A stretch of DNA of 61,599 nt, taken from Flaviflexus huanghaiensis. Lineage in GTDB: Bacteria; Actinomycetota; Actinomycetes; Actinomycetales; Actinomycetaceae. The DNA is taken from NCBI RefSeq assembly GCF_014118685.1, contig NZ_JACFAK010000015.1, positions 1 through 61,599 of the forward strand, read 5' to 3'. Positions 17,680-26,157 of the stretch are shown here, piece by piece; position 1 is the first letter of the stretch, and every line of letters begins with the position of its first letter. The notes below the pieces were generated by a model that worked only from the letters and a program-made list of their open reading frames with translations, ran no database searches and was not told where the DNA came from. The position numbers and the translations under genes were made by a program.

Positions 17680-18680
17680 TCATTCTCCTTTTGTCCACCC
17701 GGAAGGGTTGTCCTCAATATCTGTACGGCACCTGCCGCCTCCATGGCAGCGCTGATCGAATCCGCAGCATCCGGCTCAACGAGCGCGAGGACACATCCGC
17801 CGAGGCCCGAACCCGTGAGCTTCGCGCCGTGGGCGCCGCTGTCTGCTGCCGCTGCGACGAGCGCGTCAAGCGCCGGGGCGGATACGCCAAGGCGAGCGAG
17901 CTGCTCGTGGCCGGAGAACATCGTTGCCCCTAGCCGGGCGGCGTCCCCCTCCCCTAGGGCGTCGATCGCGATGTCGGACAGTGAGGCGAGAGAGTCGACG
18001 ATGCTCTCGACAAGGGACGGCCGTGCCTCCTTCAGCATCCGCACACCGCCAACCGCGGCGGACGTCGATCCGGATGTGCCGGAGTCTGCAACAACAAGTG
18101 TCATGGGGGCGGCCACTCGAACGGGGGTGGGCACGCCGGCCTGGAAGCGAACGGGCGCCAGCGACCGGACCGCGTGAGCATCAAGCCCTGATGACGTGCC
18201 GTGGGCAACGTGTTCGGCGATTTGAACAAGCTCAAACGTCTCGTCCGGGGAGAGCGCAATCCCCGCGGCAGTGCTCACGGCCCGCACCATCGCGGCCGCC
18301 ACGGCCGCGGACGAGCCGAGCCCTCGTTCGAGCGGGATAGTCGAGGAGATGACGATCTCGAACGTGTCAGCGCTGAGCCCGACTCGGTCCGCTGTCGCCC
18401 GGAGGGCGGTGATAACGGGACGGAGCTTCGCAGGTGCCGCTTCGAGCGGGCCGGTGTAGAGGTCGGAGCTGATCGACCCGTGACCTGCTTCGCGAACGCT
18501 CGCTGTAGTCTGCAGGTCGAGAAGGGGAAGGGCGATGGCGGGCGCGCCGTACACGACGGAATGCTCGCCCATGAGAATGGCTTTACCGTGGGCACTGCCG
18601 AGCCCACCGCGGGAGGGGGCGCGCAACTGTGGCGGGGCCTCGGGTGTCGATCGGACGCTGTGAGAATCAGGCAAGTGCAT
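17676..18680 (-). CDS. mvaK1: Mevalonate kinase
   Basis: 334 residues, GHMP family, first gene of the mevalonate operon. It phosphorylates mevalonate. Signatures: SAHGKAILMGEHSVVYGAPAIALPL, the ATP loop ERGLGSSAAVAAAMV, and the C-terminal KLTGSGLGGCVLAL. About 28 residues precede the first motif, slightly longer than usual, so the true start could lie a little downstream; no better ribosome binding site was seen there. The operon order mvk-mvaD-pmk-idi2-hmgr-mvaS equals that of the described Streptomyces CL190 cluster. Confidence 0.94.
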   Translation of the reverse strand: MHLPDSHSVRSTPEAPPQLRAPSRGGLGSAHGKAILMGEHSVVYGAPAIALPLLDLQTTASVREAGHGSISSDLYTGPLEAAPAKLRPVITALRATADRVGLSADTFEIVISSTIPLERGLGSSAAVAAAMVRAVSTAAGIALSPDETFELVQIAEHVAHGTSSGLDAHAVRSLAPVRFQAGVPTPVRVAAPMTLVVADSGTSGSTSAAVGGVRMLKEARPSLVESIVDSLASLSDIAIDALGEGDAARLGATMFSGHEQLARLGVSAPALDALVAAAADSGAHGAKLTGSGLGGCVLALVEPDAADSISAAMEAAGAVQILRTTLPGGQKENE

Positions 18681-18725
18681 ACTCGCTTACGCGGCCGACC
18701 CTGCGGTCCGCCAGTTCGGTCGATG

Positions 18726-18739
18726 GTTGACTACTCAAC
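18726..18739. promoter_or_regulatory. Dyad in the divergent promoter region of the mevalonate operon and TRIC gene
   Basis: GTTGA and TCAAC face each other across 4 nt, 46 bp upstream of the mevalonate kinase start; on the minus strand it includes a TTGAGT that could serve as a -35 box. A repressor site is possible but not shown. Confidence 0.3.
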
Positions 18740-18841
18740 GCTACACAATCGGCCCACCAGCGTACTATGAGCTTCGCTATAAGCGGGGAATGGTGCCCAC
18801 CATCTCTACCCGGGCCCGCGCGGGCTTCCTAGACTGGAAAG

Positions 18842-18859
18842 GACCGCCCACCGGCGGTC
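18842..18859 (+). other. Small hairpin in the TRIC leader
   Basis: GACCGCC and GGCGGTC (7 bp) close a CACC loop 27 bp before the start of the TRIC gene. It might affect expression of that gene; there is no T-run. Confidence 0.35.
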
Positions 18860-18886
18860 TCGTTATGTCTTCTTCAGGGATGTCGC

Positions 18887-19663
18887 ATGCTTCTCACCAT
18901 TCTATTCATCATCGGCATTACCGCCGAGGCCATGACCGGCGCCCTTGCCGCTGGTCGGCAGAAGATGGACCTGTTCGGGGTGACGATGGTGGCGTGCGTG
19001 ACCGCACTTGGGGGCGGCTCAGTCCGTGACATGCTGCTCGGCCACTATCCGCTCGTCTGGGTCGAGAACCCGCACTATCTCATCATCCTCGTCGCCGCCG
19101 CCATCATCACCGTCCTCACCTCTCCGCTCATGAAGTACTTCCGGGTGCTGTTTCTCGTGCTCGACTCGGTCGGCTTGGCCGTGTTCACGGTATTCGGCAT
19201 TCGGATCGCACTCGAGATGGGGTACGGATTCGTCATCGCCCTCGTCTCCGGCCTTATTACGGGGGTTATGGGCGGCATCCTTCGCGACATTCTGTGCAAC
19301 CGGATCCCGCTCGTCTTCCACAAGGAGCTGTACGCCTCCGTCGTTCCGCTCGGCGTCATCGTCTATCTCGGCTTTGAGGAGCTCGGAATCTCCGAGGACA
19401 TCACCGTTGTCACGACCCTTCTCACGATCTTCATCGTCCGCATCCTCGCGATCTACTTCAAACTCAGCCTGCCCGTCTTCGACTATCAGGAGAGCCAGCC
19501 GCCCCGCCTCGATCGGAATAAGATCTGGAACTTCCCGCGGACATCGACGCGGCGGAGCTACAGCCTGACCAATCCGTTCAAGAGGCGGCACCGAAAGACG
19601 GCCGGTGCGGATGTCGCAGTCGAATCGACCGGCAGCGCGCTGTCAGCGGAGACACCCGACTGA
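18887..19663 (+). CDS. TRIC family (UPF0126) cation channel
   Basis: 258 residues. Prokaryotic TRIC proteins form trimeric monovalent-cation channels in the cell membrane. The two internally repeated glycine-rich helices are clear: ALGGGSVRDMLLGHYPLVW and a later MGGILRDILCNRIPLVFH, the two-fold repeat of the family. About seven hydrophobic segments are followed by a polar C-terminal tail of about 55 residues, longer than usual and rich in Arg/Thr. Divergent from the mevalonate operon. No coupling of function is implied. Confidence 0.88.
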   Translation: MLLTILFIIGITAEAMTGALAAGRQKMDLFGVTMVACVTALGGGSVRDMLLGHYPLVWVENPHYLIILVAAAIITVLTSPLMKYFRVLFLVLDSVGLAVFTVFGIRIALEMGYGFVIALVSGLITGVMGGILRDILCNRIPLVFHKELYASVVPLGVIVYLGFEELGISEDITVVTTLLTIFIVRILAIYFKLSLPVFDYQESQPPRLDRNKIWNFPRTSTRRSYSLTNPFKRRHRKTAGADVAVESTGSALSAETPD

Positions 19664-19716
19664 CGCGCCGCCCGCTGTGGCAGAGGCTAGCCTAGACCCC
19701 GACAGGAGGGATCCAC

Positions 19717-20925
19717 ATGCGCCGACTCAGCCAGCAACAGGCACGCGGCCTCGCCATCCGCGCTCAGCACCTCGAGCGGATCTCCCCCGCCTCTACTCGG
19801 GCAGACGTCGCGTCGATGGTGAAGAAGATGGGAGTGCTGCAGATCGACACCGTCAACGTTCTCGTTCGGGCCCACTATTTCCCGCTCTATTCCCGGCTCG
19901 GCCCCTACGAGACGACGCTCCTTGACGACGCCGCATCGAAGCCGCCGCGGCTTGTCTTTGAACAGTGGGGCCACGAGGCCTGCTTCGTCCCGCCCGCGAC
20001 ACACCGGCTCCTCTCCGGGTTCCGGCGCCGCTGGTCCGGCGGCAACATCGAAGCACATCCGGGGGCTGACTGGCTCGCGCAACGGATCACGGACTACCTG
20101 AAGACGAGGACGGCAACTGCCCCGCAGGTCAGCGCCTGGCTCGGCACACAGGATCTCACCCCGGAGGAAGCCGACCTTATCGAACAGCGTACCGGGTTCG
20201 ACTGGTCGCGGAACGCCGTCAAGGTCATGCTCGAAAACCTCTTTGACCGCGACATCCTCGCAAGCGCGGGCCGCACCCACCACTTCCATCGGATCTATGG
20301 CGCCCGGACACGCATGCTACCGAACACGGCTGGCGATCCGCCCGATCTCCAGACCGCCCTGACAGCGCTCACGAAGCTGTCCCTCACGAAAGTCGGCATC
20401 GGCACGGCCGCAACTATTGCGGACTTCTTTCGCCTACCGATGACGAGCGTGCGCCCGGTGCTGAACGCACTCATCGACTCAGGACAGGCAGTCCCCGTCG
20501 AGGTGGATGGGATGAAGGATGCGGTCATGGACGGGTCGGCCAGCATCCCACGGGCGGTGCGCGGCACGACCTTCCTCTCGCCCTTCGACCCCCTCATCTT
20601 CGAGCGCCGGCGTGCGCTCGCACTCTTTGGCCTCGATTACAGGATCGGGATCTACACCCCTGCTCCACAGCGGACTCGCGGCTACTATTCGCTACCCCTT
20701 CTTCACAACGGAACGATTCCGGCGCGAGCAGATCTCGCGCTCGACAGACAGAGCTCGCGCCTTCTTGTTGCGGGAGCCTGGTACGAGCCGAATGGCGAGA
20801 GTCCGGAAACCGACCGTGCGCTCGCAGGTGAGATCGAGCGGCTCGCCGGCTGGCTCGGCGCAACGAGCATCGCGGTCACGGACGGGTTGGGCGATGCGAT
20901 GAGCGAGCTGAGGACGCGCTTGTAG
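19717..20925 (+). CDS. Winged-helix DNA glycosylase family protein (YcaQ/AlkX type, HTH_42)
   Basis: 402 residues. The family (DUF1006, HTH_42) contains AlkZ/YcaQ-type DNA glycosylases that open alkylated bases and interstrand crosslinks. The catalytic loop reads MGVLQIDTVNVL, that is Q42-I-D44, the QxD form of the broad YcaQ/AlkX branch rather than the QxQ form of AlkZ found in antibiotic clusters. The downstream FLSPFDPLIFERRRALALFGLDYRIGIYTP region is the conserved beta-barrel part. AGGAGGGA precedes the ATG. It follows the TRIC gene by 53 bp and may be co-transcribed. Confidence 0.88.
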   Translation: MRRLSQQQARGLAIRAQHLERISPASTRADVASMVKKMGVLQIDTVNVLVRAHYFPLYSRLGPYETTLLDDAASKPPRLVFEQWGHEACFVPPATHRLLSGFRRRWSGGNIEAHPGADWLAQRITDYLKTRTATAPQVSAWLGTQDLTPEEADLIEQRTGFDWSRNAVKVMLENLFDRDILASAGRTHHFHRIYGARTRMLPNTAGDPPDLQTALTALTKLSLTKVGIGTAATIADFFRLPMTSVRPVLNALIDSGQAVPVEVDGMKDAVMDGSASIPRAVRGTTFLSPFDPLIFERRRALALFGLDYRIGIYTPAPQRTRGYYSLPLLHNGTIPARADLALDRQSSRLLVAGAWYEPNGESPETDRALAGEIERLAGWLGATSIAVTDGLGDAMSELRTRL

Positions 20926-20998
20926 AAACGGCGCCGTGGCGGCCAGCTGGTCACCCGGGCGTTCTTTCGGTGAACGTGGAGTGCGTCCCGCCCCGCGC

Positions 20999-21958
20999 TC
21001 ACTCGGGGTACCAGGTCATTCCGTCACTGCGTCGCTTCCAACGTTGCCTGTCGAGGATCTCAACGTCGGTGAGCCAGTACGTGTGGCCAGGGTTCCAGCC
21101 TGCGATGACGCTGGCCCCCTGGCGTGTGGGAATGAGCGTGCCCGCTAAAGTCAGGTAGCCGGCGACAGTGAGCTTGACACCATCCCAGTCCCTGCCAACA
21201 TCGCGCCAGTTCGGGATGATCCATGGACCAGCCCGACCGGTCGTGCGGTACCAGTCCTGCCGGACTTCTGCGGTCACGTCGAGGGGGTAGGTGTCGCAGA
21301 GGTCGGCCCAGTCTTCCTCGGAGTCGATGACAAAAACAGCCGGTTTGTCGAGCGCGAGCCTGAGAACCTCCGCGTGGTCGGACGGCGGTCCATCTTCGAC
21401 ATACTCAAGCCCGGCTGGCACCCCGGTCACGGTCGTGCCAGAACTCGACAGCAGATTGTTCGGCGGCATCGACCACCACCTGCCGCTCCACGCGGCAGCC
21501 GGGTCGTCAGGGCGCTCCTGCTCCGACCGCCGCACAGAACGTACGAGGTCGTCCAGCCATTGACTGAGCATCTGCTCGGCCGGGAGGCCATCGCTCGGCT
21601 GTGCGTGGTCCGTTATCCACCGGACAGCCAGCTCGTCATCTCCGCAGTCGAGCGCCTCAAGGACCTGCCGATCATCGACGGCCGCGAGCGCAGAACGGAC
21701 TTCCTCATCTGCGAGAGTCCGATCGATCTCGTCAGGCTCTTGCCAGTACATGGCGAGCGCGACAGCGTCGGCCAGCGCCTGGTGCGCATCGGCTCGCGAC
21801 AGCGTGAGGTCGACCGTTCCGATCAGCCTCGAGATTTCCAATGCAGCCGAATGTCGTCTGCTCCGCCACACGGCCTCGGAGAGCGCCTGGCCCTCGTCGG
21901 ATGACGTGAGGAGCTCGTAGAGGAACCTGCGCCTGCGCGGACCAGATGAGATGTGCAT
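20999..21958 (-). CDS. Hypothetical protein, 319 residues
   Basis: No family recognised. The N-terminal half is helical and acidic; the C-terminal half is Trp-rich, with GRWWSMPPNN, WIIPNWRDVGRDWDGVKLTVAGYL and a final AGWNPGHTYWL segment, suggesting a compact beta-rich domain. There is no signal peptide or membrane segment. GTG/ATG alternatives exist near the start; the ATG at 21958 gives the longest frame. It is convergent with the glycosylase gene and follows the aldo-keto reductase on the same strand, 48 bp apart. Confidence 0.7.
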   Translation of the reverse strand: MHISSGPRRRRFLYELLTSSDEGQALSEAVWRSRRHSAALEISRLIGTVDLTLSRADAHQALADAVALAMYWQEPDEIDRTLADEEVRSALAAVDDRQVLEALDCGDDELAVRWITDHAQPSDGLPAEQMLSQWLDDLVRSVRRSEQERPDDPAAAWSGRWWSMPPNNLLSSSGTTVTGVPAGLEYVEDGPPSDHAEVLRLALDKPAVFVIDSEEDWADLCDTYPLDVTAEVRQDWYRTTGRAGPWIIPNWRDVGRDWDGVKLTVAGYLTLAGTLIPTRQGASVIAGWNPGHTYWLTDVEILDRQRWKRRSDGMTWYPE

Positions 21959-22006
21959 GGTTCCCCCTCACGTGAGTGAGGTGAGGACCTCATGGCGTCG
22001 GCTGAG

Positions 22007-23053
22007 TCAGCGCGACGACGTGGCTCCCCACCACTGGTTAATACCGGATTCGACGGCATGTTCGTCGATGGCGGCGAGCTCATCGTCGGTGAAGTCAAGC
22101 TTCTCGGCGGCCTTGACGGAGTCCTCGAGCTGGCTGACCGATGAAGCGCCGATGAGGGCCGTCGTGAGAGAGGCCTTGCCCTGGTCACGAAGGACCCAGG
22201 CGATCGCCATCTGCGCGAGCGTTTGGCCGCGGTCCGCAGCGATGTCATTGAGTGCCCGCACGTGACCGAGGATGTCGTCGGTGAAGAACTTCTTGCTGAG
22301 CTTGCCCTCGGCGAGCCGGGAACCCTCGGGGATGCCATCGAGATATCGGTCAGTGAGCAGGCCCTGGGCGAGAGCCGAGAATCCGATAACTCCCATACCC
22401 TCCTCCGCTGCTGCCTCAAGCAGTGACGGAGAATCGTCTTCGACCCACCTGTTGAGCATCGAGTAGGAAGGCTGGTGAATAACGAGCGGGGTGCCGAGGT
22501 CACGCATGATCGCCGCGGCTTCCTTCGTCGCGTTGACGGAATAGGAGGAGATTCCAGCGTAAAGAGCCTTGCCAGAGGTCACGGCCTGGTGGAGGGCAAC
22601 CATCGACTCCTCGATCGGAGTATCCGGGTCCGGACGGTGGTGATAGAAGATGTCGACGTGGTCGGTGCCAAGCCGCTTAAGGGACTCGTCAAGGGAGGTG
22701 AGGAGGTACTTGCGCGATCCTCCGAAGCCATGGGGGCCCTCCCACATGTCCCAGCCAGCCTTGGTGGCGAGGATGAGCTCGTGGCGGAACGGGAGGAAGT
22801 CCTTTTGGAGAATGCGGCCGAAGTTCTCTTCGGTACTACCGGCGGGCGGGCCATAGTTATTCGCTAGGTCGAAGTGGAACACGCCCAGGTCGAAGGCGCG
22901 CCTCACAATGTCCCGCTGGGTTTGGAATGGCCGATCATCGCCAAAGTTGTGCCACAGCCCAAGAGCGATCGCCGGTAGCTGCAGGCCGGAGGCTCCACAG
23001 GGTCGGAACGGGATTTCGTTATAGCGGTCAGGTGACGGTGTGAACGGAATCAT
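22007..23053 (-). CDS. Aldo/keto reductase (YghZ/GpmE-like, L-glyceraldehyde 3-phosphate reductase type)
   Basis: 348 residues from MIPFTPSPDRYNEIPFRPCG. It should be an NADPH-dependent reductase of aldehydes, with methylglyoxal or L-glyceraldehyde 3-phosphate as the substrates known for this subgroup. Catalytic positions: FHFDLANNYGPPAGSTEENFG (Asp, Tyr), ILATKAGWDMW (Lys) and DIFYHHRPDPDTP (His). A longer upstream frame lacks a ribosome binding site. Probably a detoxification enzyme. Confidence 0.9.
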   Translation of the reverse strand: MIPFTPSPDRYNEIPFRPCGASGLQLPAIALGLWHNFGDDRPFQTQRDIVRRAFDLGVFHFDLANNYGPPAGSTEENFGRILQKDFLPFRHELILATKAGWDMWEGPHGFGGSRKYLLTSLDESLKRLGTDHVDIFYHHRPDPDTPIEESMVALHQAVTSGKALYAGISSYSVNATKEAAAIMRDLGTPLVIHQPSYSMLNRWVEDDSPSLLEAAAEEGMGVIGFSALAQGLLTDRYLDGIPEGSRLAEGKLSKKFFTDDILGHVRALNDIAADRGQTLAQMAIAWVLRDQGKASLTTALIGASSVSQLEDSVKAAEKLDFTDDELAAIDEHAVESGINQWWGATSSR

Positions 23054-23191
23054 GTCTCCATGTTCCCATACGGCACCAGACTCGCCACTCGGAATTCTCG
23101 GTGTCAGCGATGCAACGCCGCTGGTAGGCACATCGCCAACCTTTTCTGCCAGGGGTCCTCACTACAATGGAGGGACCTTTTGAGGAGGTCA

Positions 23192-23554
23192 ATGGACACA
23201 TTTCTTGGTTTCGATGGTGAATTCCTCGCTTTCCCGACGTCGATAGAAAAATACTGGTTCCGGTTCCCGGAGCTGTGGCGGGAGGCGGATGAACGGGGGA
23301 TGGAGTTCTCCCTCATCTACACCACCGAGTCCGCATCATCAGCCTTTGTTTTCAGCCACGACGAGACGGCCTGGATGTACACCGTCTACGAAGGTGCGGA
23401 GGGTGCTTGGGCCGAGAGAGTGTCGGGCAAATTCGTCGGCGACTACAGCGACACAGGCTGGCTCCTCGCCCAGGTCATGCGATGGCACGTCGGATGCAGG
23501 TTCCAGGCGAAGAGCCGGTCCAATCGCATGAGGCCTCCGGACGAGCCAGCCTAG
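23192..23554 (+). CDS. Hypothetical protein, 120 residues
   Basis: Starts MDTFLGFDGEFLAFPTSIEK after a good GAGGAGG site. It is a small soluble protein rich in aromatic residues (WFRFPELWREAD, WMYTVYEGAEGAW) with a basic tail. No family was recognised; the pattern is that of a compact alpha/beta domain. It is divergent from the aldo-keto reductase and stands alone before a terminator. Confidence 0.65.
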   Translation: MDTFLGFDGEFLAFPTSIEKYWFRFPELWREADERGMEFSLIYTTESASSAFVFSHDETAWMYTVYEGAEGAWAERVSGKFVGDYSDTGWLLAQVMRWHVGCRFQAKSRSNRMRPPDEPA

Positions 23555-23753
23555 CGACACCACCAGGCGACCGTTCCACCTAGGTAGCAACGCCAGCATT
23601 ACAGACGCGGTCGAGTCTGCTTCCGCATACGTGCATCGCCGGCTCGGATACGTTCATCGCACCCGATCGCGCTCTTGAGCGTCGAGGTTCGCCAGGCGGC
23701 CGGATGGATCCCTCGCCGTGCGTCAGTCATCACGAACCGTGCTTGCTGCATAG

Positions 23754-23782
23754 ACAGCGCCCGACCATCGGTCGGGCGCTGT
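23754..23782. terminator. Bidirectional terminator hairpin
   Basis: A perfect 13-bp stem (left arm ACAGCGCCCGACC) with a 3-nt loop between the convergent 120-residue protein gene and the HAD phosphatase gene. About 200 bp before it (23555-23753) hold no recognised gene. Confidence 0.8.
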
Positions 23783-23807
23783 GTTGTTCGATTGGTGGCG
23801 CTATTCC

Positions 23808-24647
23808 TCAGAGGTTGAGCATGTGCTTGAGAACGGTGACGACGCCGTCATCGTTGTTGCTCGGGGCAAGGTAATGGGCCGCGTCGATGATTCCTTCGTG
23901 CGCGTTTTCCATGGCGAAGGACAGCTCGGCCTCCCGGATCATCTCCAGGTCATTGAGGAAGTCACCGAACACGACCGTCTGGGTTCGTGTGACACCGAGA
24001 TGCTTCTGCAGGTCGACAACCGCGGTGCCCTTATTCGCCCGGTCCGACATGATGTCGATCCAATGCGTTGCGGAGATGACAACCTGGTTGCCGTCCCAGT
24101 CGCCCGGGAACACATCGTCGACAATGTCGTCAACTCCCCGGAAATCGAAGGTCGCCATCTTAATGAAATGATCATCAACTGACTTGAGGTCATCGACGAT
24201 CTCGAGGTCGATGTTGTATCTGGAGGCCTGCTCGACGAAGCGATCGTCCTGCCGCTCAACGTAGGCACGCTTGGCTCCGCCGGCGACAAGCCCGAGGTCG
24301 CGGTGGGTGGCAGCCCGGACTCCGTCGATGACACGCACGGCCGAGTCCCGGTCAAGAGGCGTGAGGGAAACAACCTCCTCGTCCTGTACGACTCTCGTTC
24401 CGTTGTCGGCGATAAATGTGCGGACCGAGTCGTGGTCCTCGAACATCTGCGCGAGCGTTGCATACTGGCGGCCACTCGCGGGCGCAAAGACGATCCCGCG
24501 TTCGTTCATCGTGTCAACGAGTGGCCAGAAGGTCTCCGGCACCGCCCCGTCATCATCGAGTAGCGTCCCGTCCATGTCGCATACGACAAGCCTGACATCG
24601 TGCTCGCCCGACTCGATCGTCGACCACTGCTCTGCCTTCACGTCCAC
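23808..24647 (-). CDS. Cof-type HAD family phosphatase
   Basis: About 279 residues. The nucleophile motif VVCDMDGTLLDD, SGRQYATLAQM and the C-terminal metal motif FGDFLNDLEMI mark a Cof (type IIB) HAD hydrolase, which dephosphorylates sugar phosphates or flavin/pyridoxal phosphates. All are GTG starts: 24668, 24647 and 24641 are possible; 24647 follows AGGAG closely and was chosen. Substrate not predictable. Cytoplasmic. Confidence 0.88.
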   Translation of the reverse strand: MDVKAEQWSTIESGEHDVRLVVCDMDGTLLDDDGAVPETFWPLVDTMNERGIVFAPASGRQYATLAQMFEDHDSVRTFIADNGTRVVQDEEVVSLTPLDRDSAVRVIDGVRAATHRDLGLVAGGAKRAYVERQDDRFVEQASRYNIDLEIVDDLKSVDDHFIKMATFDFRGVDDIVDDVFPGDWDGNQVVISATHWIDIMSDRANKGTAVVDLQKHLGVTRTQTVVFGDFLNDLEMIREAELSFAMENAHEGIIDAAHYLAPSNNDDGVVTVLKHMLNL

Positions 24648-24978
24648 TTCACTCCTGTTTCGTTGCACTGCCTTCCATTATCCCCGACGAGTCTGGACAC
24701 GGCCGTTCCTCTCGGGACGCACCCTCCATTCCCCCTGTATCCACGCTGAATGTCGTGCCACAACCTACGCCCATGCGCGTCACGAGAAGCTCTCCTCGTC
24801 TTTGGCGGTAGAACCGCGTCGTCATGCGGGTAACGTGCGGTAGCTACTCTGCTGTCCAGCAGTCGCGGAGCCTCCCCTTCTCGCGTTTCCGCCAACTGCC
24901 CTTGCCGCCCTTGAGTTGTGCGTCACATGAGCCAGCGTGAAGATAAAAGTCAACCCCTCCCACACTCAAGGAGATGCA

Positions 24979-26157
24979 GTGAAAGCTCTAACCTGGCAGG
25001 GCAAGAGACATGTGAGCGTCGAGACCGTCCCCGACCCGATACTTCAAGAGCCGACCGACGCGATTATCGAAGTGACGTCAACCGCGATCTGCGGCTCCGA
25101 CCTCCACCTCTATGAGGTACTCGGACCATTCATGGAGAAGGGCGACATCATCGGCCACGAACCGATGGGCCGGGTTATCGAGGCGGGGCCGGACTCGAAC
25201 CTCACTGTAGGTCAGCGCATTGTCGTCCCTTTCCCCATTTCCTGCGGAACGTGCTGGATGTGTAGGAGGGGCCTGACAACCCAGTGTGAGACAACCCAGG
25301 TGCGCGAGTACGGCTCGGGTGCCGCCCTGTTCGGATATTCCAAGCTGTATGGCTCTGTCCCAGGAGGCCAGGCCGAGTACCTCCGCGTTCCGCATGCGGA
25401 CTTCGGTGCCATCAAGATCGGCGAGGAGCTGGACGACCATCGGTATCTCTTCCTCAGTGACGTCATTCCGACCGCATGGCAGGGAGTGGCATATTCGGGG
25501 GTGGAAGAGGGCGATACTCTCGCGGTCTACGGGCTTGGCCCTATCGGCCAGATGGTTGCGAGGATTGGCACGCATCTCGGGGCAACAGTGTTCGCAATCG
25601 ATCCGGTACCCGAGCGCAGGACGATGGCCGAACGCCACGGCATCACGACATTCGACTATTCGCCGAGCGTCAACGACGAGATCCGTGACATGACGAGTGG
25701 TCGCGGCCCGGATGCTGTTGTCGACGCTGTCGGAATGGAGGCCCACGGGTCACCAATCGGGTGGGCCGCCCATCAAGCCGTCGGGGCGCTACCCGATGCC
25801 GTTGGGCGCAAGATGATGGAGAAGGCAGGCGTCGATCGGCTCGCTGCCCTTCACGGTGCCATCGATCTTGTCCGCCGCGGCGGAACTGTTTCCCTCAGCG
25901 GCGTCTACGGCGGCGAGATGGATCCCTTACCGATGCTCACGATGTTCGACAAGCAGATTCAGTTGCGCATGGGCCAGGCCAACGTTCACTCATGGATTGA
26001 TGACGTCCTCCCCCTTGTCGAAGATCCCGCCGATCCGCTCGGCACAGAAGATTTTGTCACCCACCGAGTTTCGCTTGAGGAGGCACCAACCATGTACGAG
26101 AAGTTCCAGAAGAAAGAAGACGGCTGCATCAAGGTCGTCCTGGATCCGCGATCATGA
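24979..26157 (+). CDS. Zinc-dependent alcohol dehydrogenase (formaldehyde dehydrogenase FdhA-like)
   Basis: 392 residues from a GTG (KALTWQGKRHVSVETVPDP) 5 bp after AAGGAG. Medium-chain dehydrogenase: catalytic zinc ligands in CGSDLHLYE and GHEPMGRV, structural zinc cysteines in CGTCWMCRRGLTTQCE, and the NAD loop VYGLGPIGQMVARIG. The extra segment after the NAD domain and the ALHGAIDLVRRGGTVSLSGVYGG region are typical of the glutathione-independent aldehyde/formaldehyde-dehydrogenase-like branch. Its stop overlaps the FAD/Rieske gene by 4 bp, so they work or are at least made together. Confidence 0.9.
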   Translation: MKALTWQGKRHVSVETVPDPILQEPTDAIIEVTSTAICGSDLHLYEVLGPFMEKGDIIGHEPMGRVIEAGPDSNLTVGQRIVVPFPISCGTCWMCRRGLTTQCETTQVREYGSGAALFGYSKLYGSVPGGQAEYLRVPHADFGAIKIGEELDDHRYLFLSDVIPTAWQGVAYSGVEEGDTLAVYGLGPIGQMVARIGTHLGATVFAIDPVPERRTMAERHGITTFDYSPSVNDEIRDMTSGRGPDAVVDAVGMEAHGSPIGWAAHQAVGALPDAVGRKMMEKAGVDRLAALHGAIDLVRRGGTVSLSGVYGGEMDPLPMLTMFDKQIQLRMGQANVHSWIDDVLPLVEDPADPLGTEDFVTHRVSLEEAPTMYEKFQKKEDGCIKVVLDPRS

